From NCBI RefSeq assembly GCF_033542235.1, contig NZ_JAWRCU010000006.1, forward strand, positions 1 through 64,000: a DNA stretch of 64,000 nucleotides, given 5' to 3'. Both the position numbers and the translations under genes were made by a program. The notes under the pieces were generated by a model. That model searched no databases, was not told the DNA's origin, and saw nothing but the letters and a program-made list of their open reading frames with translations. The stretch comes from JAWRCU01 sp033542235. GTDB lineage: Bacteria > Pseudomonadota > Alphaproteobacteria > Rhizobiales > Rhizobiaceae. The stretch's first letter is position 1, and each line of letters opens with the position of its first letter. Of the stretch, positions 54,074-62,661 are shown piece by piece.

Positions 54074-55015
54074 ATGGACATCCAGCGCCTCAAGCCGCAC
54101 TTGCCCTGGATCACCCTGTTGATCCTGGTCGCGATCGTCGGCACCGCCGATCCCAGCTTCCTGAAGCCAGCCAACCTGCTGAGCCTTGCCGGCGACATCG
54201 TGCCGCTGTTCATAATGGCGCTGGGCTTGACCTTCGCCATCTACATTGGCGGCATCGACCTGTCGGCACAGTCGATGGCGAACATGATCACCGTCGTCGC
54301 CTCGGTCTATCTGGCGCCGCTGGGGATCTGGGTCGCGGCGCTCTGCATTCTTGCCGGGCTCACGCTGGGAACGATTTCCGGCTACCTGACCACCCGCATG
54401 TACGTCCCCTCCTTCATCTCCACGCTGGCCGTCGGCGGCGTCTGCTTTTCGGTGGCGCAATGGCTGTCCGGCAACCGCGCTCTCAACATGGATGCCACCC
54501 AGCGCAATGAGACGTTTGGCTGGATGATCGGTCGAACCGGCATCGTACCGCACGAGCTCTTTATCGCGCTGGGCCTGCTGGCGATCTGCCTGATCCTAGA
54601 ACGGCGCACGATTCTCGGCCGGGCGCTGAAGGCCGTGGGCGCCGGCGAACTGGCCGCGGCCGCGTCCGGCCTCAACGTTGCCCGCTACAAGATCCTCGCC
54701 TTTGCCATATCCGGAGCGCTGGCCGCGGTGGCCGGACTGCTTTTTTCCGTCAAGCTGTCGGGCGGCGCTCCGACGATTGCCAACGGTTTCCTGTTGCCCG
54801 CCATCGTCGCGGTGCTTGTCGGCGGAACGCCGCTGACGGGCGGCGTCGGCGGTGTGCTCAACACCGCGATCGGAACGCTGATCGTCGCGGTCATCCGCGC
54901 CTCGATGCTCTACTTCGGCATCGCGGCGACGCAGCAGCAAATGGTCTTCGGTCTGGTGTTGATCGTCGCGATCGCCTTGACCATCGACCGCTCCAAGCTC
55001 CGTACTGTGAAGTGA
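54074..55015 (+). CDS. ABC transporter permease, ribose (RbsC) type, second
   Basis: A 313-residue permease, about nine spans, paralogous to the one at 51508. Family segments are MALGLTFAIYIGGIDLSAQS, ALKAVGAGELAAAASGLNVA and VLVGGTPLTGGVGGVLNTAI. It starts 9 bases after the ATPase stop and ends 8 bases before the alcohol dehydrogenase, so importer and catabolic genes form one operon. Two different permeases imply a heterodimeric channel. Confidence 0.93.
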   Translation: MDIQRLKPHLPWITLLILVAIVGTADPSFLKPANLLSLAGDIVPLFIMALGLTFAIYIGGIDLSAQSMANMITVVASVYLAPLGIWVAALCILAGLTLGTISGYLTTRMYVPSFISTLAVGGVCFSVAQWLSGNRALNMDATQRNETFGWMIGRTGIVPHELFIALGLLAICLILERRTILGRALKAVGAGELAAAASGLNVARYKILAFAISGALAAVAGLLFSVKLSGGAPTIANGFLLPAIVAVLVGGTPLTGGVGGVLNTAIGTLIVAVIRASMLYFGIAATQQQMVFGLVLIVAIALTIDRSKLRTVK

Positions 55016-55023
55016 GACGCGCC

Positions 55024-56055
55024 ATGGCAACAATGCGCGCCGCCGTTCTGGCCGCTCCGCACCGTTTCGATCTGCGCGAGGTGGCCATTCCGCAGGTCGG
55101 CCTCGACGACGCCTTGATCCGCGTCTCGCGGACCGGCATATGCGGCACCGACATCCATATCTTCAACGGTCACTACGCCGCCGACCGACTGCCGCTGGTA
55201 CCTGGCCACGAGTTTGCCGGGACCGTCGCCGCGACGGGCGCGCATGTGAAGCACATCAAGCCCGGCATGACCTGTGTCGCGGATGTCAATATCGGTTGTG
55301 GTGAATGCTATTGGTGCCGCCGCAACGAGATCCTGAACTGCCCGTCCATGACGCAGGTGGGCATCGGACGCGACGGCGCATTCGCGGAATATGTGTGCGT
55401 GCCGGCCCGGCTTGTCATAGCGGCTCCGGACAATGTGCCGGCTGAGGTGCTTGCCCTTACCGAGCCAGTCTCTTGCGTGGTGCGCGCCGCGCGCAAGGCA
55501 CGCGCAACCTTCGGCCAATCCGTCGTCATTCTCGGCGCTGGGCCGATCGGTAACCTTCACGTCCAGATGATGCGCCTCTGCGGCGCCGCGCCAATCATCG
55601 TCGCCGACCTGTCCAAGGAGCGCTGTCGCCTTGCCCTTGAGGTAGGTGCGGATGCAGCGGTTGCCGATCCTGCCCGGCTGAAGGCAGAGGTTCTGGCCAG
55701 GACCGGCGGACGCGGGGCGGACCTGGTGATAGAGAGCGTCGGCTCGCCGCGGCTTTATGAGCTCGCATTTCAACTCATCCGCAAAGGCGGCCATGTCGCC
55801 TTCTTCGGTCTCACGGGGCCGCAGGATACGGTGCCGGTCGAAATCCTGCGCACGATCCTCGAGGAGAACAGTGTCAAGGGCTCTGTCGCCGGCATGGGGG
55901 AGGATATGCATGATGCGCTGACGCTGCTGTCGCACGGGCGCTTTCGCACCGCGGCATTTACGCGCTCGATCTTCCCCCTCGAACAGATCCAGCAGGCCTT
56001 CGAGACCCTGGCAGAGCGGCCTAAAGATCTGAAGACGCAGATCGTATTGAACTGA
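55024..56055 (+). CDS. Zinc-dependent medium-chain alcohol dehydrogenase
   Basis: A 343-residue NAD(P)-dependent dehydrogenase of the sorbitol/threonine DH group. Catalytic zinc ligands are in TGICGTDIHIF and VPGHEFAGTV. The structural zinc loop is GCGECYWCRRNEILNC. The Rossmann motif is VVILGAGPIGNLHVQMMRLC, followed by VADLSKERCRLALEVGADAA. Length usual. Likely oxidises a secondary or primary hydroxyl of the imported substrate to a ketone or aldehyde. The ATG at 55024 is preferred over a GTG 12 bases earlier. Operon with the importer. Confidence 0.93.
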   Translation: MATMRAAVLAAPHRFDLREVAIPQVGLDDALIRVSRTGICGTDIHIFNGHYAADRLPLVPGHEFAGTVAATGAHVKHIKPGMTCVADVNIGCGECYWCRRNEILNCPSMTQVGIGRDGAFAEYVCVPARLVIAAPDNVPAEVLALTEPVSCVVRAARKARATFGQSVVILGAGPIGNLHVQMMRLCGAAPIIVADLSKERCRLALEVGADAAVADPARLKAEVLARTGGRGADLVIESVGSPRLYELAFQLIRKGGHVAFFGLTGPQDTVPVEILRTILEENSVKGSVAGMGEDMHDALTLLSHGRFRTAAFTRSIFPLEQIQQAFETLAERPKDLKTQIVLN

Positions 56056-56126
56056 GAAACAGCCGGCGCGCCTCCCTGGGATGGCGGGCGCAAATGGCTG
56101 GCGCACCGCTAGAAACGGAGGCATCC

Positions 56127-57623
56127 ATGCTTGATCTCACTGACCGCTTGACCCTGCCGGACGAACCTCGCGAATTCGGGTTCTGGTCGGATGGATCGTG
56201 GCGCAAGGGCCGTGCGATGTTCGAGCGTCGATCCCCAGGCCACGGCGTGTCGGTGACGCTTACCCCCAAATGCACGGTGGACGACCTAAATGCTGCCGTG
56301 ACCGCAGCGCGTCGCGCACTTGAGGACCGCCGGTGGGCGGGATTGCCCGGAGCTGACCGGGCGGGTGTGCTGCTGAGGACTGCAGAGATTCTGCGCCGCC
56401 GTCGCGACGAGATCGCCTATTGGGAAGTCCTTGAAAATGGCAAGCCTATTTCGCAGGCGCGTGGCGAAATCGACCACTGCATTGCCTGCTTCGAGGTCGG
56501 GGCCGGCGCCGCGAGGCTATTGCACGGCGACAGCTTCAACAGTCTCGGCGACAGCCTCTTCGGCATGGTGCTGCGTGAGCCGGTCGGCGTGGTCGGGCTC
56601 ATCACGCCCTGGAATTTCCCCTTCCTGATATTGTGCGAACGCATTCCCTTCATCCTCGCCAGCGGATGCACCGTTGTCGTCAAACCTTCGGAGGTCACGT
56701 CCGCAACCACGCTGCTGCTTGGCGAGATCCTTTCCGAAGCCGGTGCGCCGGACGGCGTCTATAACGTTGTCACCGGCTCGGGCCGGACGATTGGCCAGGC
56801 TCTGACAGAGCATCCCGACGTCGACATGCTGTCTTTCACCGGATCGACATCAGTCGGGCGCTCATGTGTCCATGCGGCCGCCGACTCGAACTTCAAGAAA
56901 CTCGGCCTGGAACTGGGCGGCAAAAATCCGATCATCGTCTTTGCGGACAGCGACCTCGAGGACGCAGCCGACGGCGCGGCTTTCGGCATAAGTTTCAACA
57001 CGGGCCAGTGCTGCGTGTCGTCGAGCCGCGTCATCGTCGAGCGCTCGGTCGCTCGCGAGTTCGAGGAAATTCTCGCCGCCAAGATGGCTAAGATTGTCGT
57101 CGGCGATCCGCTCCAGACGAAGACGCAGGTCGGCGCCATCACGACGGAGGCGCAGAACTCAACCATCCTCAACTATATCGACAAGGGCAAGGCCGAGGGG
57201 GCAACTCTTGTCACCGGCGGTGAGACCCTGGACCTCGGCGGCGGCCAGTACATTGTGCCGACGCTGTTTTCTGGTGTCACTCCGGGAATGTCGATTGCAC
57301 GCGACGAAATCTTCGGGCCCGTCCTGTCATCCTTTCACTTCGACACCGTCGAGGAGGCGATCAATCTTGCCAATGATACCGTGTATGGCCTGGCTGCCAG
57401 CGTGTGGACGAAAAACATCGACAAGGCGCTTGTCGTGACGCGGCGCGTGCGGGCCGGCCGGTTCTGGGTGAATACGATCATGGCAGGAGGTCCGGAGATG
57501 CCGCTTGGCGGATTCAAGCAGTCCGGGTGGGGACGAGAAGCAGGAATGTACGGGGTGGAAGAATACACACAGGTGAAGTCCGTCCACATCGAAGTCGGCA
57601 AGCGCTCGCACTGGATCAAGTGA
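56127..57623 (+). CDS. Aldehyde dehydrogenase (NAD(P)+)
   Basis: A 498-residue ALDH of normal length. Cofactor-binding and catalytic motifs: GLITPWNFPFLI, VVKPSEVTSATT, SFTGSTSVGR, catalytic Glu in KKLGLELGGKNP and nucleophile Cys in FNTGQCCVSSSRV. The C-terminal EIFGPVLSSFHFDTVEEAIN and LGGFKQSGWGREAG are conserved. GGAGG precedes the ATG at 56127. Converts the aldehyde formed by the alcohol dehydrogenase or GMC enzyme into a carboxylic acid. Its TGA overlaps the GMC start (TGATG). Confidence 0.95.
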   Translation: MLDLTDRLTLPDEPREFGFWSDGSWRKGRAMFERRSPGHGVSVTLTPKCTVDDLNAAVTAARRALEDRRWAGLPGADRAGVLLRTAEILRRRRDEIAYWEVLENGKPISQARGEIDHCIACFEVGAGAARLLHGDSFNSLGDSLFGMVLREPVGVVGLITPWNFPFLILCERIPFILASGCTVVVKPSEVTSATTLLLGEILSEAGAPDGVYNVVTGSGRTIGQALTEHPDVDMLSFTGSTSVGRSCVHAAADSNFKKLGLELGGKNPIIVFADSDLEDAADGAAFGISFNTGQCCVSSSRVIVERSVAREFEEILAAKMAKIVVGDPLQTKTQVGAITTEAQNSTILNYIDKGKAEGATLVTGGETLDLGGGQYIVPTLFSGVTPGMSIARDEIFGPVLSSFHFDTVEEAINLANDTVYGLAASVWTKNIDKALVVTRRVRAGRFWVNTIMAGGPEMPLGGFKQSGWGREAGMYGVEEYTQVKSVHIEVGKRSHWIK

Positions 57624-59227
57624 TGATGACAGGTTTCGACTATGTGATCGTCGGGGCCGGCTCGTCGGGCTGTGTGCTTGCCGCGCGCCTCTCCGAGAAC
57701 CCGGCCGTCAGGGTCTGCATCATCGAGGCCGGCGGCAAGGACAGCCACCCCTACATCCATATGCCCGTTGGCTTCGCAAAAATGACCACCGGGCCGCTCA
57801 CCTGGGGGTTGGTGACGGCACCGCAGAAGCACGCCAACAACCGCGAGATCCCGTACGCGCAGGCAAAGGTGCTTGGCGGTGGTTCCTCCATCAATGCCGA
57901 GGTCTATACGCGTGGGCACGCAAGCGACTACGATCGGTGGGCAAATGAGGAATGCGCGGACGGCTGGGCGTACAACGACGTCCAGAAGTATTTTCTGCGT
58001 TCCGAGGGCAACAGCATCCTTTCGGGCAGCCTCCATGGCACTGATGGCCCGCTTGGCGTGTCAAACATACCCGATCCGAATGTGGTTTCGCGCGCATTTG
58101 TCCAAAGCTGCCAGGAATACGGGCTGCCGTACAATCCGGACTTCAATGGCGCGATGCAGGAAGGCGCCGGAATCTACCAGACCACGACCCGCAACAACCG
58201 CCGTTGCTCGGCCGCCGTGAGCTACCTTAAGCCCGCCCTGGGACGCTCGAACCTCACGCTGATCACCGGGGCGATGGTCCATCGCATCGTCTTCGAAGGT
58301 AGACGGGCGGTTGGCGTCGAATATTCGGTTGGCCGCTCGCGGATGTTCGTCAAAGCCGAAAGCGAGGTTCTGGTGACCTCAGGTGCGATCGGCACTCCGA
58401 AGCTGATGATGCTGTCCGGCGTCGGTCCCGCCGGCCATCTCCGCCGCCACGGCATCGAAGCGATTCAGGACCTTCCAGGCGTAGGGCAAAACCTTCAGGA
58501 TCACTTTGGCATCGACATCGTGGCCGAGTTGAAGGGCCATTATTCACTGGACAAATACAACAAACCGCACTGGATGCTTTGGGCCGGCATCCAGTACACG
58601 CTGTTCAAGTCCGGACCGATAACATCAAACGTGGTCGAGGGGGGCGCCTTCTGGCACTCGTCTGCAACCCGCCCTGGCTCGGTTCCGGATCTGCAGTTCC
58701 ATTTCCTGGCGGGAGCTGGCGCGGAGGCGGGCGTCCCGTCGGTCCCGAAAGGTTCGTCGGGCATCACCTTGAACAGCTACGTGCTGCGACCGAAGTCCCG
58801 TGGAACCGTAACGCTCCGCTCGCCGGACCCGCGCGACAATCCAATCGTCGATCCCAATTTTCTAGCTGACCCGGACGACCTAAGAGTGTCGGTCGAAGGC
58901 ATCAAGATCAGCCGGGAGATCTTCAATCAGCCTTCGCTGAGCAAATTTATCAAAAAGCTCTGCTTCCCTGACACAAGCGTGCGCTCGCAATCAGACTACG
59001 AAGCCTATGCACGCCGTTACGGCCGCACCTCCTATCACCCGACCTGCACTTGCAAGATGGGAAAGGACACGATGTCGGTGGTGGATCCCCAACTGCGGGT
59101 GCATGGGCTCGACGGCATTCGCATATGCGACAGCTCGGTGATGCCCTCTTTGATTGGGTCAAACACCAATGCGGCAACGATCATGATCGGCGAGCATGCC
59201 TCGGACCTCATCCGCGGTAACCGCTAG
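57623..59227 (+). CDS. GMC-family FAD oxidoreductase (choline-dehydrogenase-like)
   Basis: A 534-residue flavoprotein of usual length. The FAD dinucleotide motif is VIVGAGSSGCVLAARLSE near the start. The first GMC signature is KVLGGGSSINAEVYTRGHAS; the second is VTSGAIGTPKLMMLSGVG. The active-site His is in SYHPTCTCKMG, paired with Asn in GSNTNAATIMIGEHA as in choline dehydrogenase relatives. Oxidises an alcohol group, passing electrons to oxygen or the quinone pool. It makes a second alcohol-oxidising step in the same operon. A strong stem-loop follows. Confidence 0.95.
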   Translation: MMTGFDYVIVGAGSSGCVLAARLSENPAVRVCIIEAGGKDSHPYIHMPVGFAKMTTGPLTWGLVTAPQKHANNREIPYAQAKVLGGGSSINAEVYTRGHASDYDRWANEECADGWAYNDVQKYFLRSEGNSILSGSLHGTDGPLGVSNIPDPNVVSRAFVQSCQEYGLPYNPDFNGAMQEGAGIYQTTTRNNRRCSAAVSYLKPALGRSNLTLITGAMVHRIVFEGRRAVGVEYSVGRSRMFVKAESEVLVTSGAIGTPKLMMLSGVGPAGHLRRHGIEAIQDLPGVGQNLQDHFGIDIVAELKGHYSLDKYNKPHWMLWAGIQYTLFKSGPITSNVVEGGAFWHSSATRPGSVPDLQFHFLAGAGAEAGVPSVPKGSSGITLNSYVLRPKSRGTVTLRSPDPRDNPIVDPNFLADPDDLRVSVEGIKISREIFNQPSLSKFIKKLCFPDTSVRSQSDYEAYARRYGRTSYHPTCTCKMGKDTMSVVDPQLRVHGLDGIRICDSSVMPSLIGSNTNAATIMIGEHASDLIRGNR

Positions 59228-59273
59228 AGGTGACAATCGAGTCTATTGGGGCCGCGCCAAGGCCAGCCGATGT

Positions 59274-59316
59274 CCTCATACCTTATGCGTCAAAATCCGG
59301 CGCATAAGGTATGAGG
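59274..59316. terminator. Bidirectional hairpin between convergent GMC and AKR genes
   Basis: A perfect 16-bp stem (CCTCATACCTTATGCG / CGCATAAGGTATGAGG) with an 11-base loop. The right arm and part of the left lie inside the 3' coding end of the aldo/keto reductase, encoding its RLIPYAP tail. Likely ends transcripts from both sides. Confidence 0.7.
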
Positions 59317-60104
59317 CGCTTGCCCACGATGCGGTAGCCGGTGGCATTGAGAGCGTCTATCTTCGCCATGTCGACGGAAGACAGGGTGAAGTCCATCACA
59401 TCGAAGTTCGCCCTGATGTTTTCGGGCCTTGTCGACATGGTATTGATCGCGAGGCCCTTCTGCAGAATCCAGCGCAGCACCACCTGCGCAGCCGACTTGC
59501 CGTAAGCGGCGCCGATTTCGCCAAAAAGCGGATACTTGAAGACCTCGCCACGCGCCACAGAGCAGTAGGAGGAAAGCGGGATGCCGGTCTCGTTTGCCGC
59601 TCGCAACAGCCTGCCTTGGTCCAGAAGCGGGTGGAATTCTACCTGGTTCGTGACGAGCGGCAAGCCGACGATGTGCTTTGCCTGCTCCATCATTGCCGCG
59701 GTGTAGTTCGAGATGCCGATATTGCTGGCGAGGCCGCGATCATATGCCTGACGCAGCAACTCCAGAGACAGTCTGATATCGCCCCCTGGAGTGGGCCAGT
59801 GGAGCAGCAGGACATCGACCCGATCCAGCTTCAAATTCCGCAGGGATTGCTCCACGGACGGCATGAAACGCTCCTCGGTGAAATTCTCGACCGTTACCTT
59901 CGTTGTGACGCAGAGCTCGTCACGGGAAACACCGCTCTTCGCCAAGGCCGTGCCGGTGTCGGCTTCATTGCCATAAGCCTGAGCCGTATCGAAGGCGCGG
60001 TATCCCGTTTCGATTGCTGCCGCAATCGCATTGCGGAGCGCATCGCCTTTGAGCGGAAAGGTTCCGAACACTCTCTGGTTCGTCTTCTGGAAAATGACGT
60101 TCAT
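59283..60104 (-). CDS. Aldo/keto reductase
   Basis: A 273-residue NAD(P)H-dependent reductase, (alpha/beta)8 barrel. Catalytic tetrad visible in order: Asp and Tyr in AFDTAQAYGNE, Lys in CVTTKVTVEN and His in LLLHWPTPGG. The cofactor region is SNIGISNYT and later NTMSTRPENI. The ATG at 60104 has GGGAGGA in front; the longer frame to 60131 is unsupported. It is divergent from the CoA-transferase gene across 114 bases containing the shared 9-mer. Likely reduces an aldehyde or ketone intermediate or protects against it. Confidence 0.93.
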   Translation of the reverse strand: MNVIFQKTNQRVFGTFPLKGDALRNAIAAAIETGYRAFDTAQAYGNEADTGTALAKSGVSRDELCVTTKVTVENFTEERFMPSVEQSLRNLKLDRVDVLLLHWPTPGGDIRLSLELLRQAYDRGLASNIGISNYTAAMMEQAKHIVGLPLVTNQVEFHPLLDQGRLLRAANETGIPLSSYCSVARGEVFKYPLFGEIGAAYGKSAAQVVLRWILQKGLAINTMSTRPENIRANFDVMDFTLSSVDMAKIDALNATGYRIVGKRLIPYAPDFDA

Positions 60105-60183
60105 CGAAATCCTCCCACGCGTTATCGCCACCCCTGAGCTTGCCTTGAAAGTCGCAGGCGGCTATATCATCGATATAACTGTT

Positions 60184-60192
60184 TAGTTACTT
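60184..60192. promoter_or_regulatory. Candidate TetR site TAGTTACTT
   Basis: Exact reverse complement of the 9-mer at 50286-50294. It lies 27 bases before the CoA-transferase GTG and 80 bases from the AKR start, where a repressor could block both. An AT-rich palindromic patch (ATATCATCGATAT) lies just to the left. Confidence 0.4.
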
Positions 60193-60218
60193 AATGCCAA
60201 GCTTTGTGGAGAAGAAAC

Positions 60219-61790
60219 GTGAGCAAGGTCAGATCCGCAGCGGAGGCTGTCGCCCAGATTCGCGACGGAGCGACTGTCGCGGTCAATTCTTCGTCCGGTC
60301 TGCTTTGTCCGGACGCTGTGCTTGAAGCGCTCGGCAAACGCTTCGCGCTGGAGGGAGCGCCTCGCAACATCACCACCATCCATCCGATCGCCGCCGGCGA
60401 CATGTTCGGCACCAAGGGGGTCGATCACATCGCCCTACCGGGCTTGCTCAGCCGCATCATCGGCGGCTCGTATCCATCGGGGCCGACCAATGCCGAGCCG
60501 CCGCTGATCTGGCAACGTATCCTTGCCGAGGACGTGGCAGCCTGGAACTTCCCTTCCGGGGTCGTGTTCGACATGCTGCGCGAGGGCGCGGCGCACCGTC
60601 CGGGCGTGCTGACCAAGGTCGGCATGGACACCTTTGTCGATCCGGCGCTTGAGGGCGGAGCCATGAACGCCGCGGCGCGGAAATCGCCGATCGTGCAGCG
60701 CGTGGAATTCAACGGCGAGGCGTGGTTGCACTTCCCTGCCCTCAAGCCGGACGTGGCGATCATCCGCGCGACCACGGCGGACGAGAATGGAAACCTCACT
60801 TTCGAGCAGGAGGGGGCGACCCTCGGCGGGATGGAGATGGCGCTCGCGGCACGCAACTGCAGCGGCATCGTCATTGCGCAGGTCAAACGCATCGCAGCCC
60901 AAGGCACATTGCGACCGCATGATGTGCGGGTCCCCGGCATCCTGGTGGATTTCATCGTCGAGGCGCCAGACCAGCTGCAGACCACTGCGACCGCTTATGA
61001 TCCTGCAATATCGGGAGAATTGTTTCGGCCGCTCCAAACGTTCCGGACGCCGGAATACAATGTCTCCAAGGTCATCGCACGCCGCGTCGCGCAGGAGCTT
61101 CGAGCGGGCTGGGCGGTCAACATCGGCTTCGGCATCTCCGCCAACGTGCCTCGCATCCTAATGGAAGAAGGCCTGCACGGCGCCGTCACCTGGGTGATCG
61201 AGCAAGGGCCGGTGGGCGGCGTGCCATTGCTCGACTTCAAGTTCGGCTGCGCCTCGAACGCGGAAGCCTTCGTCGCCTCCCCGCACCTTTTCACCTACTT
61301 CCAGGCCGGAGGCTTCGACTGCTCCTTGCTGTCGTTCCTCGAAATAGGCTCCGACGGATCCGTCAACGTCTCGCGTCTCTCCTCGACGCCGCATCGGACC
61401 GCCGGCGCCGGCGGCTTCGTGGACATCACCTCGCGAGCGCGTAAGATCGTGTTCTCTGGCAACTTCAATGCCGGCGCGAAGATGCGGCTGGAGAACGGAA
61501 AGCTGGTCATCGACAAGGAAGGTAAGGTCGCCAAGATCGTCGCGAAAGTGGACCAGGTCAGCTTCTCGGGGGTTCGCGCACGCGCCCAGGGCCAGGACGT
61601 CACCTATGTGACGGAAAGATGCGTCATCCGTCTGGCGACCGACGGCCTGGTCGTCACCGAAATAGCGCCCGGACTGGACCTTGAGCGCGACGTCCTGCAA
61701 CAGGCGACATCACCCCTCTCGGTCTCACCCCAACTGAAGGTGATGGACGAGGCACTGTTCCAGGACAAACCATTGGGCCTTCGGCTGTGA
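60219..61790 (+). CDS. Family I CoA-transferase (propionate/acetoacetate CoA-transferase type)
   Basis: A 523-residue single-chain enzyme holding both halves of a family I CoA-transferase. The N-terminal half begins KVRSAAEAVAQIRDGATVAV. The C-terminal half has the catalytic Glu in VIEQGPVGGVPLLDFKFGCA and then SNAEAF. The start is a GTG at 60219 with GGAGAAG in front. Moves CoA from a donor such as acetyl-CoA to the acid made by the dehydrogenases. Its stop overlaps the enoyl-CoA hydratase start, so the two act in sequence. Confidence 0.92.
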   Translation: MSKVRSAAEAVAQIRDGATVAVNSSSGLLCPDAVLEALGKRFALEGAPRNITTIHPIAAGDMFGTKGVDHIALPGLLSRIIGGSYPSGPTNAEPPLIWQRILAEDVAAWNFPSGVVFDMLREGAAHRPGVLTKVGMDTFVDPALEGGAMNAAARKSPIVQRVEFNGEAWLHFPALKPDVAIIRATTADENGNLTFEQEGATLGGMEMALAARNCSGIVIAQVKRIAAQGTLRPHDVRVPGILVDFIVEAPDQLQTTATAYDPAISGELFRPLQTFRTPEYNVSKVIARRVAQELRAGWAVNIGFGISANVPRILMEEGLHGAVTWVIEQGPVGGVPLLDFKFGCASNAEAFVASPHLFTYFQAGGFDCSLLSFLEIGSDGSVNVSRLSSTPHRTAGAGGFVDITSRARKIVFSGNFNAGAKMRLENGKLVIDKEGKVAKIVAKVDQVSFSGVRARAQGQDVTYVTERCVIRLATDGLVVTEIAPGLDLERDVLQQATSPLSVSPQLKVMDEALFQDKPLGLRL

Positions 61791-62557
61791 GCGACCCGCG
61801 CCTGGATCTGAGCATCGACGGACCGGTCGCGCGGCTGACCATCCGCAGGCCTGAGAAGCTCAACGCGCTTGACGCGGCGATGGTCGATGCGCTCGTCCCG
61901 CTGTGCAGGGCGGTGGAGCGCTCCGCGGCGAAGGTTCTGATCGTGACCGGCGAAGGCGGCAGGTCATTCTGCGCGGGCGGCGATGTTGACGCCTGGAGCG
62001 CACTCGACCCGGCGGAGTTCGCGCGCCACTGGATCCGCGACGGTCATGCCGGCTTCGACGCTCTCGCCAGACTCTCGCAGCCGGTCATTGCCGTCCTCAA
62101 CGGTCATTGCCTCGGCGGAGGCTTGGAGCTGGCTGCCTGCGCCGACTATCGGATCGCGGAAAGCCACGCCCGCATCGGCCTGCCTGAAACCAGCCTCGGG
62201 ATCATCCCCGGGTGGTCAGGAACCCAGCGCGCGGCCCGTCGTTTCGGCCCGCAGCTTATCCGGCGCATGTCGATCTTCGGTGAGGTCTATTCCGCCGGCG
62301 AGGCCCTGAGACTGTCGCTTGTCGATAAGGTCGTCGACAAGGGGCGCGGGATGTCCGCGGCCGAGGACCTTGCGGCGGTCGTTGCAGGCAGGTCCGCTAC
62401 CGCCGTCGAGCTCGCCAAGATGCTCATCAATGCCGTTGAAGGCGAAGAGCGTGAGCGCGTGCTGGACGCCCTTGCCGGACGTATTGCAGCCAGCAGCGAG
62501 GATCTTCGGTCCGGTCTCGAATCCTTCCATAAGAAAAGCCGGCGGCCGAGAGACTAG
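61787..62557 (+). CDS. Enoyl-CoA hydratase/isomerase family protein
   Basis: A 256-residue crotonase-fold enzyme. The first oxyanion-hole segment is SFCAGGDVDAWSAL; the second is GHCLGGGLELAACADYRIAE. The catalytic Glu is in GLPETSLGIIPGWSG, while the second Glu position lacks a clear equivalent, so it may be an isomerase, lyase or hydrolase and not a plain hydratase. The GTG start overlaps the CoA-transferase stop (GTGA). Acts on the CoA ester made by its partner. Confidence 0.92.
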   Translation: MSDPRLDLSIDGPVARLTIRRPEKLNALDAAMVDALVPLCRAVERSAAKVLIVTGEGGRSFCAGGDVDAWSALDPAEFARHWIRDGHAGFDALARLSQPVIAVLNGHCLGGGLELAACADYRIAESHARIGLPETSLGIIPGWSGTQRAARRFGPQLIRRMSIFGEVYSAGEALRLSLVDKVVDKGRGMSAAEDLAAVVAGRSATAVELAKMLINAVEGEERERVLDALAGRIAASSEDLRSGLESFHKKSRRPRD

Positions 62558-62661
62558 ACAAGTCTCGGGGCGATCTGAGCGCGGTAGAAGTCTGGTTCGA
62601 AGGTAGCGGCGGACCACACAACGATCTTCTACCTGGGTTGTCCCGTGTCCAGCCTCTGTTT

